64,000 bases of DNA from positions 26,359,811 through 26,423,810 of the forward strand of contig JAAOOA010000006.1 in assembly GCA_012861695.1 (NCBI GenBank), in the 5' to 3' direction. Under the pieces are notes generated by a model, which saw nothing but the letters and a program-made list of their open reading frames with translations, did not search any database and was not told the DNA's origin. The translations under genes were made by a program, and so were the position numbers. This document shows, piece after piece, positions 24,101 through 39,100 of this stretch. Origin of the DNA: Trematomus loennbergii. Its lineage: Eukaryota > Chordata > Actinopteri > Perciformes > Nototheniidae. The stretch's first letter is position 1; every line of letters begins with the position of its first letter.

Positions 24101-27100
24101 TCCTAATGTAAGTGTTTTGGGCTGTTGTAACGTGTTTGCCACCATACAATGTATTACAAATCACTTATACACATTGTCAGGATAAATAGAATTTTCCCAT
24201 TCTATAACATATAAAAAGGGATAATTAGGGTTAAATACTGGGACATTAAATACAAGTATGTATCAGGAGTTTTCTCCAAACTCCCTTTTTCCCGGGAGAA
24301 AACCCACAGGAACCCTGGTTTATACATTCTTGTGGGTTTGCTTGTTTCAGACTGCTGTTCATCCTATATGTTTCTCCACCTCTCTCAAACCTCATCAACT
24401 TATTCCCCATGCCACTGTCACAGTTAAACACTATAGTGTGACCATGACATGCTTTAATAACAGTAATAGAACTGGCCCATCTTCTCAGTCGCAGCAGTTT
24501 CTGCCAGTTATGACATGAAAACCAAAGTTTCCACACACCATTTCACTACTTGCGTCATAACTTTACTCAAGTATGGGAGTGTGCTAGTTTCTGCTACATC
24601 TCCATATTTTAATCTTCCCTCAAGAGAAGGCGTTTGTGTAAAAAGACGACTTTGAGAGAGCGAGATAATCCATCAGAGTAAAAGGAAAGATAATCTCTGT
24701 TTTTTTATCTCTAATCCATCATGCAGAGTTGAGTGTGGTTACACTGTAATCCTTCCTCTCTGTTATCTGACACCCACTAAAATAAAACAACTTCTCTCAA
24801 GAAATAATCCCTGATACTTTACAAACTTTACCGTCAGAACCATGTCAGTTTTTTGTGCCACGTTGATGTTGGAAGAAGAAGTTTGGACCTAAAATATTTT
24901 GAAATGTATACATTTAAAAAAAGGATTACTCACTTTATGCATTGCACAATGACGGAGAAACTAGACGCAGATGGAAGTAAAAGGTTTATAACTTTGAATC
25001 TGTTTTCAAATTTTTCTCAGGCTTTAATAAGTTGGATCACAGATTTGACACCCTATTTATGATGTAATACACAGAAAGTGTCAGTTTAAAGCTCCGTTTT
25101 CTAAATGTGTTAATAAATGTCACGCCTCACTGCAGACCGCCCCAGTTCCTGCTCTGGCCTGTAATTTCCTGTTTTCAAACTGTTTCTTAACACTCTTGTG
25201 TACAGCCACTGCCGCAATGAATATGATGTAATTCAATGCCCCAACATTGAGTTGCTCCGAGGAGAACAATGGCACAAGAGTGATGTTTTCAAGCCTTTTC
25301 ATAGTGATACCATCTGACCTCAGGTGACTGATCTGTAAAGATATTCCTGGACTAAAGGACTGTTCATAATGACAGGGAGGAACACAGCCGTAAACAAGAC
25401 GAAGCTGCTAACTATAGGGTTAGAGCACGAAACATTTGGAATCTAATCAATGGATGTGAATATTTTTGACCTATTGCAATTACAATCTGATTAGTATATT
25501 GGAGGAAGGGGTGGGGAGGGGGAGTGTTTTGGAGAGAAACTCCCTCTGGAGGGAACTTGGGATTTAAGCCTTTGAAGACCATTTACATGCACAAAAACCT
25601 ATACAACACACTACATTAAAGGGAAAAACCCCAAAAAGCATAATGGGGCCTCTTTCCTTCAAACTTATTTTGCTTTGAATGCTTTGAAGTCCTTGCTACA
25701 CTGCAGGCTGTGTTTGAGTTGCTGTGTAAATGTTACCTGCTGAGGCCTCCCAGCACACAGGCCTGAGTCACACCTCCGACAGTTGAGAATGTGGGAATGA
25801 AAAGGGAAGAAAAAGAGAGGGATCAGTACTCCACAAAGGCCCTGCGGGAATGGTCCAGGTCCCGCCCCTCCTCCACAGCCGCTCACCTGGCCGTCTGAAA
25901 CCTGAGACCACAAGTTACTCTTCCAGTTTGGATCTCCGTCACAGCGTGGGAACACTCCCTGGATCTATCATGGTGAGGAAACCTGTCAAGAGCAGAGAGC
26001 TGAGCTGATACAGCAGTTGCATCTGACTGACAATGACCCCTCCCCCCCCCACCTGATCAGCAGGCCTACCTGACTCTCACTGTCTCAGGCCGGCTTGGTT
26101 TTCTGTTATTACGTCTCTGTACGTCAGCACTCAGCTGGTATTTGCTCTTAGATAACTTCAGCTGTAGACAGTAATGGCTGTAATGCTGCAGGTCACATGT
26201 GATGGATGACTGACCTCAGAGGGCCTGCAGCCTCCAGGGTCAAAGGTCACAGCCAATGATGGTGCTGTGTTTTTGTTGAGGAACAGGCCCCAGAACGCCT
26301 CGTTGGAGATTTTTTTATAGTGACGTAACGATACCCAGGTCCAAATGTACCAATCCGCGGAGCTCCTCACACACACACACTCACACTCACTCAGCCTTAT
26401 CTTTTCTCAGCCGCGGATCTCCGCACACACACACACACTCACAGCCTGGCTGTGAGTGTGTGTGTGAGGAAACACCGCTGAGTTCCGCGGTGTCTCGCTG
26501 TCTCGCAGACCCCACACAGCAACCAGGAAATTACACCAGTAATTCAGCTCACACAGTCCGCTCCTCGAGCCTCAAAGGGCGGAGCAGCGAGCCCCGCAAC
26601 GTCCCGCCAACACGGCACCCAGACCCCACGCAGCATTCTCATCTGTTTGTCATTACTGGTGTCATTTTCTGGTTGCTAACAAACACCATTGTAACACATA
26701 AACACACATCTGAGCACAGTGGGCTCATAGGGGGGGGGGCAGGAGCTCCAACAAGGCATGTAGGACAGAGATGAATAGACATACTATACAGAGATGCTGT
26801 ATGAGAAACCAATGTGATTTTGGAACAATGTAAATCTATTCTAGTAGACCTCAACAATGGAATTATGATCAGTAGAAATGGCCATGTCATGGCCCTATTA
26901 TACTTTTTGGGTGTTCGCTTTCCTGTAGTGAGTTATATAGGTTTTTGTGCATGTGAATGATCTGCAAAGTTCCCTCTAGAGGGAGTTTCTCTCCCACACA
27001 CTCCCCCCTCTGCCTGAAACACCTCCATGTTTACGTACAGAACAAGTGACATCACTACGTAATACTCATGCTTCTATTGGCTAGTCCTTCAACACATTTT

Positions 27101-30100
27101 ACGTGATAGGCTAAGGGGCGGGACATCTCCAAAAGAGCTAATCAATCAGAGCAGACTTGGCTCTGGTTTCAGACAGAGGGTGAAAAGAGGTGCTGCAGCA
27201 CAGGTAGTATGAGAAAAATAAAGAGCTCTTTTTAACATTAAAGCATGGAGACATGTCACTGTAGAGTAAAACCTAAAATGAGCAAAAATATATCCCTTTC
27301 TCAACTAAACTTTTGAAGGTTTTTTTTTATCATTGTTTGGACATCTAATGCCTTGAATTTGAAAGTGATAGTAGAACTAGATAGGTCATGTGTGTAAACA
27401 GAGTAGGTGAGTGACATGCGGCAAACTGAGACCCCGTTTACACGAGGACGATACGGGTTGTATCCGCATAGTTTATCTTTCGTTTACACGAGACCGTAAC
27501 AAAACGATAGAAACGGACCCCGCTAACGATAACGGGTCCCAAGGTGGATAGATCTGCAAACGGAACGCTCTGGGGGGGCAAACGGCTCCGTGTGTACGCC
27601 TCTATACGATCATTTTCTGATAACGATGAAATAGCCCCGCCTCCCTCTCCCCACGTCTCCTGCTCAGAGATCAGCTGCTGGGCTGTCAGAAGAGAGGGAG
27701 GAAAAGAGAGGCTCCGTTTATTAATTAGAGATGTACAGCAGGAGCACACGCCGTCTACCACAGAACAATAAACAGAAGGGCAACCATGGCAACCATGCTC
27801 CGGGGTCTTCTTCACTGCTTTTGGTGTATTTTGTGGCGGCAGCAGCGCCACTTACAGGCTGGGCATATGTACTACAGCGTTTCCAGCAGTCTCTCGTGTG
27901 AACGGACACGTTAATTGAGCCGAATGCGTGTGAACGGAAGACTTTTTTTGAAAACGCATACGGTGTGTAAACGCAAACGTACCCGTGTAAATGGGGTCTG
28001 AAAGTGCAGCTTGGAATTAAACCATGACTTTCTTATCAGGGCACTTGCTCCAATATATGCGCCCTAACCGCTTGGCTATTTGCATTTTTATGCATCCAAT
28101 GCTCGACTGCACCTTTACATGTTGGCTGAGGCACAAAACCACTAGGCGGTTATTATAGTAAGTTTATTGATAAACACATTAAAACAGTCATTCCAAAGCT
28201 TTCTTACCCGGGATCCCATTAAATACAGTAATGTGTACACTGTCTATGACTTTTTTGGAATAAGATTTCCCAGTATTTCATATGAAAAATGTATAGATGA
28301 GCAACAAAAAAATACATTTTCAAATTCCTACAAATTATTTTTTAAAGAAAGGTTGATCTTGTGACCCCTAGTTTGGGAAATACTGATTTAAATATTTGAT
28401 TTATCAGCAAAATGATGGAACATCAACATCAAGATAATTACTTTTAATTAGCACATGTATTTTTTTCACAAGCTCTCGCACGACATTAACAAAGAAGTCA
28501 GAGTCTGGGATATGTGTTGCATTGCACAGCCCAACCTTGATTTGACACAGTGAGTCAGCGTGCACTGTGTCTGTCCAGCTGCTGTCGGGGGGTTTGAGTG
28601 TGAGAGGACGAGGTCAGATGGTGCACAGATTCCAGCGTTGCAGCAAAGCATGTAATGGACAACTTGGCTCACACTCCTTTTTTTGCGTGGTGCCTTTTGT
28701 CCTTCTTCTCCTCGTTTTCTTGCATCACTTCCTCATGTTCCTCACTGCCTCATGAAACTATTACTTTTGAGGTTGTGAAGTCCTGCTGGATTGTAAAAAC
28801 ACTCACAAAGACTTTTCTTAAAACTCAGTCCTTAATTAGACTCAAGTTCATCATCACAATGGAAGGTGGGTGGTTAGTGAGAAACTTGGGGGGGGGTTCT
28901 TCTCTTTCCCTTTCTGACAAATATCTATTTATAATGCCAGGGACAACACCGAATACATTGTTGTCTACACTTAGCATTGTGTTTGGCGTTATGATGCTTG
29001 TTGTGTGTGTTTCTGGTGAGACTAGTGTTATTACATGTACACCGGGGATTTCCCTGGCTTAATTCAAGGTTTAAGTGGTGGGTAGGGTATATGTGTTGCT
29101 AAGATCCAATATTAAGTGAATCTTGCATCTGGTTCCTGGGATGTCTCTGATGATAAACTGAACTGTGTATAAATGGATTGTGTGTAGTTCTAGTTACATT
29201 AACACCAATTACTGTATGCGTTTCATGTGATTTAAGAACATTTGACAAAGAGGCTGACTAGACAATTTCCATATCCATGCAATTTTTTTCAGGAAGCATA
29301 GCTTTGACAGGTTTTCTTGGACACCCAGGTTAACTATTGTTTCAACATGACCGTGTTATACTTGACTATTTAACCATTTTATACTTGCTTGATGTTAACA
29401 TTTTTAGATGCCTTGAGATCAACCTGGTATCAGGGCTCAGCTCAATCTGATAACATCAAACATCACAGCTTTTACTTTCACTAAAGAAGGCTGGATGCTA
29501 GACACAGATTGTCCTTGTTTCTTTATAGTCCTGGTCCAACGTCTGTAAACAACTATGAAAGATCAGGCCGCTCCCAGAGAGGGACATGAGAACAATACCT
29601 CTTAACATTACAATAACAAGGCTTGTGGTTTGCTAGTGTAAGCTTACTGCTATTACAGATTAACTGCAGAGGAAGCTCTGTGTCTGTGACTCAGTGAAAC
29701 CTGGAAAGGGGAAGTGTTTGACTGAAGTCCAAAGTTTTCTCTTCTTCAAGGGTTAGACTTTATTAACGGACCCCCTGCTGCCAAAAAATGTGGTCCCAGT
29801 AAATCCATGCTGTAGGTCGGAGGAGGTTTTAGAAGGTAAACAGTGCAGAGCAGAGGATGCACGGCGCTGGCGAGGTGCCTGCGAGTCTTCCTGCAGAGAC
29901 AGCGGTCAGTAGCAGAGCTCTTCCTATGAGACTGACCTCTGAACTCGGCCCAGACTTCCGCTTCCTGTCGGCACACTGGAGGGATAAGATAATGATTTGT
30001 GGTGTTTTCCTGTACTTGAGGGCTGCTTCATTGATGTTATTAAAACAATAATTGAATCAAAGATAGGAGGTTTTATGAATCTCCAGCTTGTCTACATATA

Positions 30101-33100
30101 TTATGTGGCCTGTTGGTTAAGCCTACATTGGCCAAATTGACTGTTATATTGCAGATTATGATCATATTTCCTTACAGTATAATCGATCAAAAGACCTTCT
30201 GAAATCGGCCATTTCCAAAACAAGATTTCAAGTATTAATTTTGCTCATTCATTTGCTTGTCTATTCAGCTTTGACCAGATTTCGAACCATAACTGTTTCA
30301 TGATTCATTCGCACCTTGCTGTCGTCCTTAGATGAATGGGGAAATGATTGTTCACAGATACTTTAAACATCTGTTATCCTTCTATGGACCAAAGTTTGTT
30401 CATTAAAATATTTTAAAATACATTTTAATCTTTGCTGTCTGGCTGAGTAATATCCAGCTACTGCGTGGTAGGTTTGTTGTTGGTGGGTATGCATTATTTA
30501 TCCTGCGTTCCCATGTAGTCACATCATTACAATGTATCATTTTTGATATTTGTAGTGGTTTTATAAAATAATGAAAACAATGGAAACAATGTATAGCTCC
30601 TTTTTTTGATTTGCTAGTTCTGTTTTAAACTCCGATTTGATTTGGATGTTTGCAGCCAGTTGGCCCGTAGTTCTTTTGTTTATATATATTGGAATTAGTT
30701 TCACTAGGCTGCTGGTTATTCAGACCTGCATGGCATGCCATGAACGTAGCATTAGCCTTCACGCACCTTCATATCTCTCATCTGGTATTTGTTCAGATTA
30801 ATTCCAGACGATGCTTTCATAATTGTCTCTATTATTTGATCGTATACATGCCTAAAGCCATTATCACAACATGAAAATATTTTGGGGCTCTTCTCCGCCG
30901 TTGTTGGAATCCAGATGTCGACATAAAAAAAATCCCATTCATTGCTGGCTGGTGAAGTGGAGGGTGTGTCTGTGTTTGTGCTAGCCTGGAAAGGGTGTGT
31001 AGCCCTGATAAAAGAGCCATTAGTTAGCCGTCTTTATGGAGCCTTTGACTGCTCCAGTGCGGAGTGAAAGGAGGGGGCTGTTCCCAGCCGGCATGCCCAG
31101 GCCTCGCGCCACGGGTCGGTCACCTCGGCCTCAATAGCGGGCCTGTGTGGAGACCCCATGTCCTGACTTCCTGGGAGGGAAGTTGTTTCAGCTGGAGGGT
31201 AGCTGGCTTGTGTGTATTTTCATATATTTGTACGAGGACCTAATGTCCTGAAAATAATTGAAAAGTGTGTGAGCTCTAGTAATACAAATATGTGTGTGTG
31301 TGTGTGTAAAGGGGGGTCTGTCTGTAGGAGGAAAGGAATATTTTAATCTCATTCAGGATGTACAGTAGTTAACCTTGTTGTTGCCTGACAAAGACCTTAG
31401 CTACAGAAGAGTGGGAGTGTTTGCTCGGCAGATGAAAAGACTGTTTGCCTATTTCATCTGACCTCCTTCAGTTTGCCCTCATTCTGTGAAATTCCTCATA
31501 GCCGACGATAAACTCAAGGTCTTCATAATCGGAGCTGATATTTGGAGGCCGAAATAAACAGTTCCTAACCAGATAGAAGATATGTGATCTTTAATAAAAG
31601 AAGATGTGTTGCTTTGAGGTGGGGAAGGCAACGGCAGAACGTCGGATCCTCATTGGATTAAAAAATCATATCCGATCTGTGCTCTGTTCAAATCAAATTA
31701 AAATGCAATGTAAATAAAGTGTAATTAAGAAGAAAAAAAGTACATTTCCTTAAACGTTTATTTTTGCGGTAAACTGTGGCCCTGTTTTCCAAATTGTGTT
31801 GTGGTGTTCAGTGAATGTACTGTACTGTAATTGGCCTTGAGATGATCGTATCTTTAAAGGAAAAGACACCCGGAAATTCTGGCTTTGCAGTGCTACTACA
31901 GTGAAAGCCATAATGTTCAAACAATGTTATACCTCTTAAATAAAATGGTACGTTGGTTCCATACCGCACAATGCAGCTACTCTAAGTTCAGGCGCTCTTA
32001 TACCGCCTGAGGCGAGTTCATGCCCTCTTATCTTTTAAAATCTTGAATATTTGAAGCACATTGGATAAAAGTGGTTCCACTCGAGAAGAAACATACAACT
32101 TCTAAACAGATGGTTGTCTCAGATTTATTTTTAGGGACTAAATTAGACCGACTTCCTCTGTAGTTGCTGGGCGGCCATGACATGAGCTGGAGGAATCTAG
32201 TCCACCAGGCCTGTCCCAGTATTGGAGCTCAGCGTGTCTCCTCTGCGGCCCAGAGCTGACATGGGCACACAGCAGGAATGTGACTCCACAATATGACCTA
32301 AAAGAAATGAAATGTCACACAAGAGGAATGCTTGGAACTATGTGCTCAGGAGGAGAGGTTACCACAGGCCAGGTCAGGTGCAACACGTTTTAGTGGTGCA
32401 GAAGAGAAGGTTGGTTTTTATGAAAATCACAGGAGGGCATGTGGAGGAGTTGTTGTATGTATGCAATCCAAACCTGTGAGAGCTAGTTCTGTGCTTGCCT
32501 AATATTTTCCATGTGGGTTTACTTAGTGACTCCACACCATTTTAATCTGGGAAACAATAACGAGTGATCCTCCCTTAGGGCTCATTATTTACTGTAATTG
32601 CAGATGAATCATTCAGTGCATCAACATGATAACAAGATAAGCCGCTCTAATATTAATAATGAATCCATAATGGTTGTAAATGAAGCAGTGCTGTTTTTCT
32701 TCCATTTAGTCTCAAGGTTGAATCCTTAATATTAAGACTGCTACGATTTGAGACATAATTTCTCTGGGATCTTGTGATGAAAAAGATGTTTGACATTTCA
32801 ATAATGATTAGATAATAAGTTGTCATGTAGTCCTGTGTTTTACATTTGGAATTGAATCACTGCAAAAGTAAAATAATCAATTGACCGAATGTCAACAATT
32901 GAAGAGATAACCTTGCAAAAGAGAAATCACTCTGTGACTTAAATCCAGAAGATTTATTATAGTGGCAATTTCCAGGCATTTCATGATCAGCTCTACATGG
33001 TCAGACCTTGTTATCTTTCATTAGTCTAACCTACACTTTGTCAGTCTTAGCTGCACATGTTAACACTAGCATGCATGATTTGTTTGCATTCGTATGTTAA

Positions 33101-36100
33101 AGTATACTAGCATTAATGTCAAAGCATGGCTGAGACTAATATGTTAAAGTTTAGCATAGCCTACTAGCATTACTTTTAAAGCATGGTGAAGGCTAAAAGG
33201 ATTTTGAGCCTTATTTTTAACGTTTTTCTAAAGTCATGAACTGAAGTGCAACAAGTTGCAACTTTAACCTATTTTTGAAACTAGAGGAAAAGTCAGGGAG
33301 CTGTAACACCAAAGTAAACAAGGTTACAATGATATTAGCAAGTTCCACAGCTACTTTTTTCCACATCTTGTTAGCTTTGGAACAACAGGAAGCATGGATT
33401 AATTTGGGCAATCAGTGTACTTGATCAAGGGAAGTACTACTTAAATAGGATACAGTTAAACTGAGCACAAATACATTTAGATGAATATAATCTTTACTAA
33501 GTTGCTCCACATGTAACTAAATAATAACCCAATCAGAACAGTATATTTCATACAGCTGTACTTTTTTTTAACATTGCCAGAACTAACTGCACGCTGAACT
33601 TTTGTGAAACCTTTTCGAGCATCTTCCATCAGTAACTATCAACCATAGGTACTTTTAGGACAACCTTCTTGAAATAAAACCCCTTTCAATCTCTGTCTTG
33701 ATTGTTTTGGGCTTTCTTAAAAAAATGAAATGTTAGAAGTTTAAAAAAACACAGTAATTATCTATTTAAGTATGGATGTATGTCTCTTCCTCTTTGTGTT
33801 GACTGTGATATGTGATGTCTTGCAGATGGATGGAGGCGTGTCTCGACGAGGAGCTGCCCCCACCACAGAGCTGGAGGAGGGCCTGAGGAATGGCGTCTAT
33901 CTGGCAAAACTGGGCAACTTCTTCGCCCCGAAAACCGTCTCCCTCAAGAAGATCTACGACCGCGAACAGACGCGTTACAAGGTAAAAACACGTATTTTGT
34001 ATTTATATATCGGCAAAAAGTTAAAATCACCATTTTCTTATCTTAAAAGGCATTTCAACAACAATGAATCCATCCTTATTTCACTGAAACAATTCTTCTT
34101 CTCTACATTTATTTATTGCTTGGCTGAGGTAGAAAAGCAAAATGTGACATTGGCAATAGAAAGTTTTGGGAAAAGAATGTCCACGATGAAAGCTATATGT
34201 AATCTTCCTCACTTTTTGACATAAATCAAACTGATATGCAATCTTTTCCATCTAGTAAAAACAAGCGATACATTTGGATTGAAACCTGGCTAGTATCAGT
34301 CCAACCCGCAACCCATACTTCTGTTAGCCAAAAATCATTATTTTGGTTTGAGATGTGACTGTGGTCTATGGTTCAACACTATAAACCTTTGTGGAGTCAG
34401 TATGTGTTTCCCTGCTTTGTGTTGTAACGTGTATGGAGCTGTTGGATGAACGGGACCTCAGGCTGGATCTGAGTTTTTGAGTTGGGACTGTACATATTTG
34501 TTATGTTCTGACATTTGTTTTCTCTCCTACAGGCGACCGGTCTCCATTTCAGACACACAGATAATGTCATCCAGTGGCTCAACGCCATGTCAGAGAAGGG
34601 ACTGCCAAAGGTGAGCGTGACTCTCATCTCTCCAATACTATCTCTCACATGCAAATGTACCTACAATGGAATTCTGAGTGTTAAACTTTTATTAAATAAA
34701 TATTTGTGTTTTCTTTACATCTGGCAGCCATTTTCCAGTACCATTAAGTAAAACATTCAATGGAAATGTGTGTTTGTCTTTAAAAATGGTTTTCCTTCAG
34801 GGCTTTCTATGTATTCATTTGTTTTACAAGGCAAATGATAGCCTGTATGTGTTACAGGTCTCACTGGCTTTGTCAGTTTTGCATGATTTAGGTTATCAAC
34901 TGCAGATCATACAGTTTGTGTTATGCTTAATATCATCCACAGCATACTGTTGATCCAATGTAAATGGATTTGCTGACTGTGTTTTGTAGTTATAAGGTTG
35001 AAATGCTCCTTTAAATTCTACTCCGATAGTGATTAGTTGCCTATTAAGTAAATGTCCTTTCTAAAAATGTTCCACTGTGTTAGCTCTGTGGAAACTCTGA
35101 ATTCTTGTTATTATGCTGCTGTGAAATAAAATTGAGAATCAGCCCAAAGTATCACTGGTTGGCAGCTTGAACAGAAAATATAAGTAACTGCCTTCAAAAC
35201 GTCCATTTCAGTTGCACCACAAAGACACTGCCAGGGCGTGTGATCGCACATTCACATGATGAAATCCTCTTATTAGAGCTGCTAGCTTGAATCATTCCTG
35301 CAAGCATGCTGCGACACGCTGACATGCTAACGTTGACCTGCTGAAAACGTATTGTCTCTGTTTCAGATCTTCTACCCAGAAACCACAGACATATATGACA
35401 GAAAGAACATGCCACGCTGCATCTACTGCATACATGCACTCAGGTACTTTTTGCTTCTCTTCCTCTATGTGGCTTTTGCAGCACGAAGTCAGAAGTTGGA
35501 CACAATCCAATCAGAAAACCACAAAAACAACATCTAAATGAGCTCAACAAACATATATGTTGTTGTAGAATGAATTACTCATTCATTGGTTTATTCCCTG
35601 TGGAACGCACACATCAGTGGTGTGAGCATGCATCAAGCCTGTGACGTTTTTATGAGGTGAACAGTGCAGTTTTTCAGCAGAAATGCCTTCAGTGGTACAA
35701 GCAATGAAGTGGTTTGTTTTAATATAGCATTCCTCCTCAGGTAAAATGGATGCAGGGGCCTTTGGTGGCTGTATAACTGGCCCCAACACAAACCAGTAAC
35801 ACCCAGATGCCACAGCACTGCCACAGAAACATGCTCTTTACCCGTTTTCATTGAAAGACCAAGAAGCCATCAACAGGGATTTGTTGTGATATTAGAATAT
35901 GAAGAATCCTTAGTTTCCTTTTTAAACAGAGAAGATCTACTCAATGTTTTATTTTATTTGTGGGATTCAGGTCTAGACATGATTCTCTGTTTGACTGTGA
36001 TCTATTCCTCCTTTTTCTCTTGTCCTCATATGCCCTTTCCCGTCTTGTTCTTCAACAAGAGGCTCGGGACTCCCTAACAACTTCGTCCTTTGTCTTGCAA

Positions 36101-39100
36101 AACAAACTAAAGTTTGCAGGATGTAGCAGTGTACGCTCCGTTGAATAATACATGCATAAAATATGAGATTAGTTTATCTGAGGAATGTTGTCAGAAATAA
36201 TTTAGTCCATCTAAATACATTTTAGAACTGTTTAGTGATACATATTATCTCTGTATGATTGTCAATTTAGCAACAGTCAGGTAAAAGTCATTTGAAAGTC
36301 TGCAGTGAAGTCCAGTTGCAGCCAGTACAGCAGTAAGGAGAGTTAAGTCTGAAACGATAAAATTATATATGTTGTGAGATACAATTACGCGTAAGGTGTT
36401 CTGTAGATTAAATGTTCAAATATTAGTATAGTTTTATTTTATTTCACAATATTTCAGAACCTTTTTTTGATGCCGCTCGCTAAAAATACTACCCAACGAG
36501 AAGACACCCATACAAGTTTTTAGGGAGTCCCAATCAGCAACATTTTATTGCCTGTAATTTGAGAATAAGCAGCACAGTTTTCATGGTTTACCTCAGTAGG
36601 CACCTGCAAGAATGTATTAAGCCAATCACAAAAAAAATAATCCTCCATATGTTTGAATTATCCACCATCCACAGCAAAAACGTCAAACAAGTGGCAGCAT
36701 TTAGAAACATCTGTTGTCTTACTGTGAAATGACATGGTTGCCTTCTGATAATCTTGTGGTCTGTTTATGAACCTCTCTTACTTTCCTCTCTTTATTGTGG
36801 TGATTAGATTGAACTAAAATGGTCTTATGTTCAATTTTGTTTTAACCCTGAGCAAATGAACCTGCATGAAATGGATTTTTGTGTTTGAGTTTCTGTATTA
36901 TTGCCATTTTTGTCTGAGGTTTCAGCTCTGCTACTACCCATTCTGCAATGTTTCATTCTTTATTGTCTCTGTCTTACAGCCTGTACTTGTTCAAGCTCGG
37001 CCTGGCCCCCCAGATCCAGGATCTGTATGGAAAAGTGGATTTCACTGGTAAGCTCGAGAATGAGCATCTGTTTTCCTCATTCTGTCCCTGTTAACCCAAT
37101 TATGTCAGCCTAAATCCAGAGCATTACAAATGTCACCGTGCTGCCAAGGTTAACAAGAAGTTTAAAATGTTTTTGGTACACAGAGTTTTTTTTACCCAGC
37201 AGGCCACAGTGTGTGAAAGTCATTAGTAATTGTGAGAGCTTTTCCTGTCAGTTGTGTTCCCGCGTAGCTCCTTGTCCCGGAGCCGGAGTCATGTGATTAT
37301 CTCACATGAGCCAGGAACAGTCTGTCTCCATAGTCTCTACTACTCTAACCCAGTCCCCCCACCACCATGTCTGCTCCCTCCATTGATATGTTCCTTCTTC
37401 TCTGTCTTCTCCCACAGAGGAGGAGATCAACAACATGAAGAGCGAGCTGGAAAAGTATGGAATCCAGATGCCCGCCTTCAGCAAAATTGGCGGTATCCTG
37501 GCCAATGAGCTCTCTGTGGATGAAGCTGCCTGTGAGTGGGGCTCAGATGTCATGGGGAGAGGGTGGGATGTCATAGCTGCAAATTATGTAGTTAAGTTGA
37601 TTAATGCTTCCATAATAAAACTGATACTAATCTCCTCGACCCTCTGGAGGTCACAAAACTCAGCCACAAAAGTCTTCAAGCATTCAATTTATCTACAACT
37701 CTGTTTTTGTTACATAGTAACATTATTATCAGTCAAATAAAAGACAAAGACAGCTTTATTTGAAAAAGATTCCCCTAAATTGCGAGGATAATGGCTTAAT
37801 TTCTGCTTTGATTAGGGGATAAGTACTTAATTTTCTCCCCCTCTTCTTTGCATCAAGTAAGTCAATGCCAAACTATATCCATTTGTATGTACTATGCTGC
37901 AAAATCCAGAAGAATCTAAACTCACATGACAAGACAAGTAAAACGTTTTGGATATGCGCATCTTTTCACTTTCTTGCCATTAGAATTAAATGAAGGATTG
38001 AATATAATCTCGGATTTGTCCGTTAAAATTTTAATCTACAGTTAGTTGCTCAGCTTAGCCTAGCATGTGACTGGAAACAGCGCTATAGCTTCTGCTAGCT
38101 TTTGTTTTCCAAAAGTGGACATTTTCCACTTACCAGTACTTCTGAAGCTCAATAATTTAAAGGGGACCTATCATGCAAAATGCACTTTTGTACGTCTTTT
38201 ATACATGAATATGTGTCCCCGGTGTGTCAGGGAACTCACCAAGTGTCGGAAAACACAACCCTCTCTCTTTTCTTCCATACCCAAATCTCTAAAAACGGGG
38301 CTGCAACGGAGCTGATTATTATTTGAATTGTTCTGACGTCAGAAAAGGGGTGCTCCGCCTATATGGGCAACTCTCCACCTATCAGGGGAATGAGAGACCG
38401 CTCGAAAGTGCTGTAGACGCTGTAGTACATATGCCAGGCCTGTAAGTGGCGCTATAGTCTGCCACAAAAGCAGCGAAGAAGACTTCTCACAGAATCAGCC
38501 CTTGCAAAAACAGGGCTGGGAAAGAGCAAATAGAGCGAAATGAGGCATGGCTAAAATGCATGATCTGTTTGGTATTTTGAAAAAAAGACTTCACAGACAT
38601 GTTTTATATAGGTGTGGCCCTACAATATATGTTTCAAATATAGCATGATAGGTCCACTTTAAACTTTATATTGTGTCTAATTTATTAATACAAAAAAAGA
38701 CTAGAACTTGTCATTATTAGACTATTGTTTTGTGAGCTTTAGAGTTGCATGTAGGAATTTTCTTTTCCGCAGAACTAGGCTAGCTGTTGGGAACTGCTGT
38801 CTTTATGCTAAGCTATGCTAAGCTAACAGTTCCCTTGCTGTGCCATTTATGTAACTCACCATAGGCTATTTCCTTATAAGCTATGCTTTCTGCTCTCCTG
38901 CCACAACTTCCTTTGTTTACTTTGTTCCTTGTGTATACTAATAATGAATTAGTTGAATAAAAAGAGTAATTAGAGTGGTATCTACATCTGAGCAAGAGAG
39001 CGACTTTACGAATGTCCAACCATTTAATTTTAAATACCTTATCAGAACAACAAGATGGAGAACTATATTAACTGATTGATACTTGAAATGATCCAATGGC

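Larger units (their letters stand above)
16401..33825 (+). other. iqgap1 intron 2 (17.4 kb)
   Basis: The longest intron, splitting the CH domain coding sequence. The elements I could define inside it are at 16,490-17,020, 19,496-19,700, 22,534-22,588, 23,755-24,143, 25,505-25,650, 26,427-26,685, 26,887-27,299 and 27,429-27,999. The stretches between, notably 17,020-19,495, 19,701-22,533 and 28,000-33,825, show no supported gene. Open frames there are short and unlike known proteins. Confidence 0.7.

Noticed and set aside
28655..29062. 135-residue plus-strand open frame in intron 2
   Set aside because: Composition is low in structure and unlike known families; no splice partners or supporting signals.
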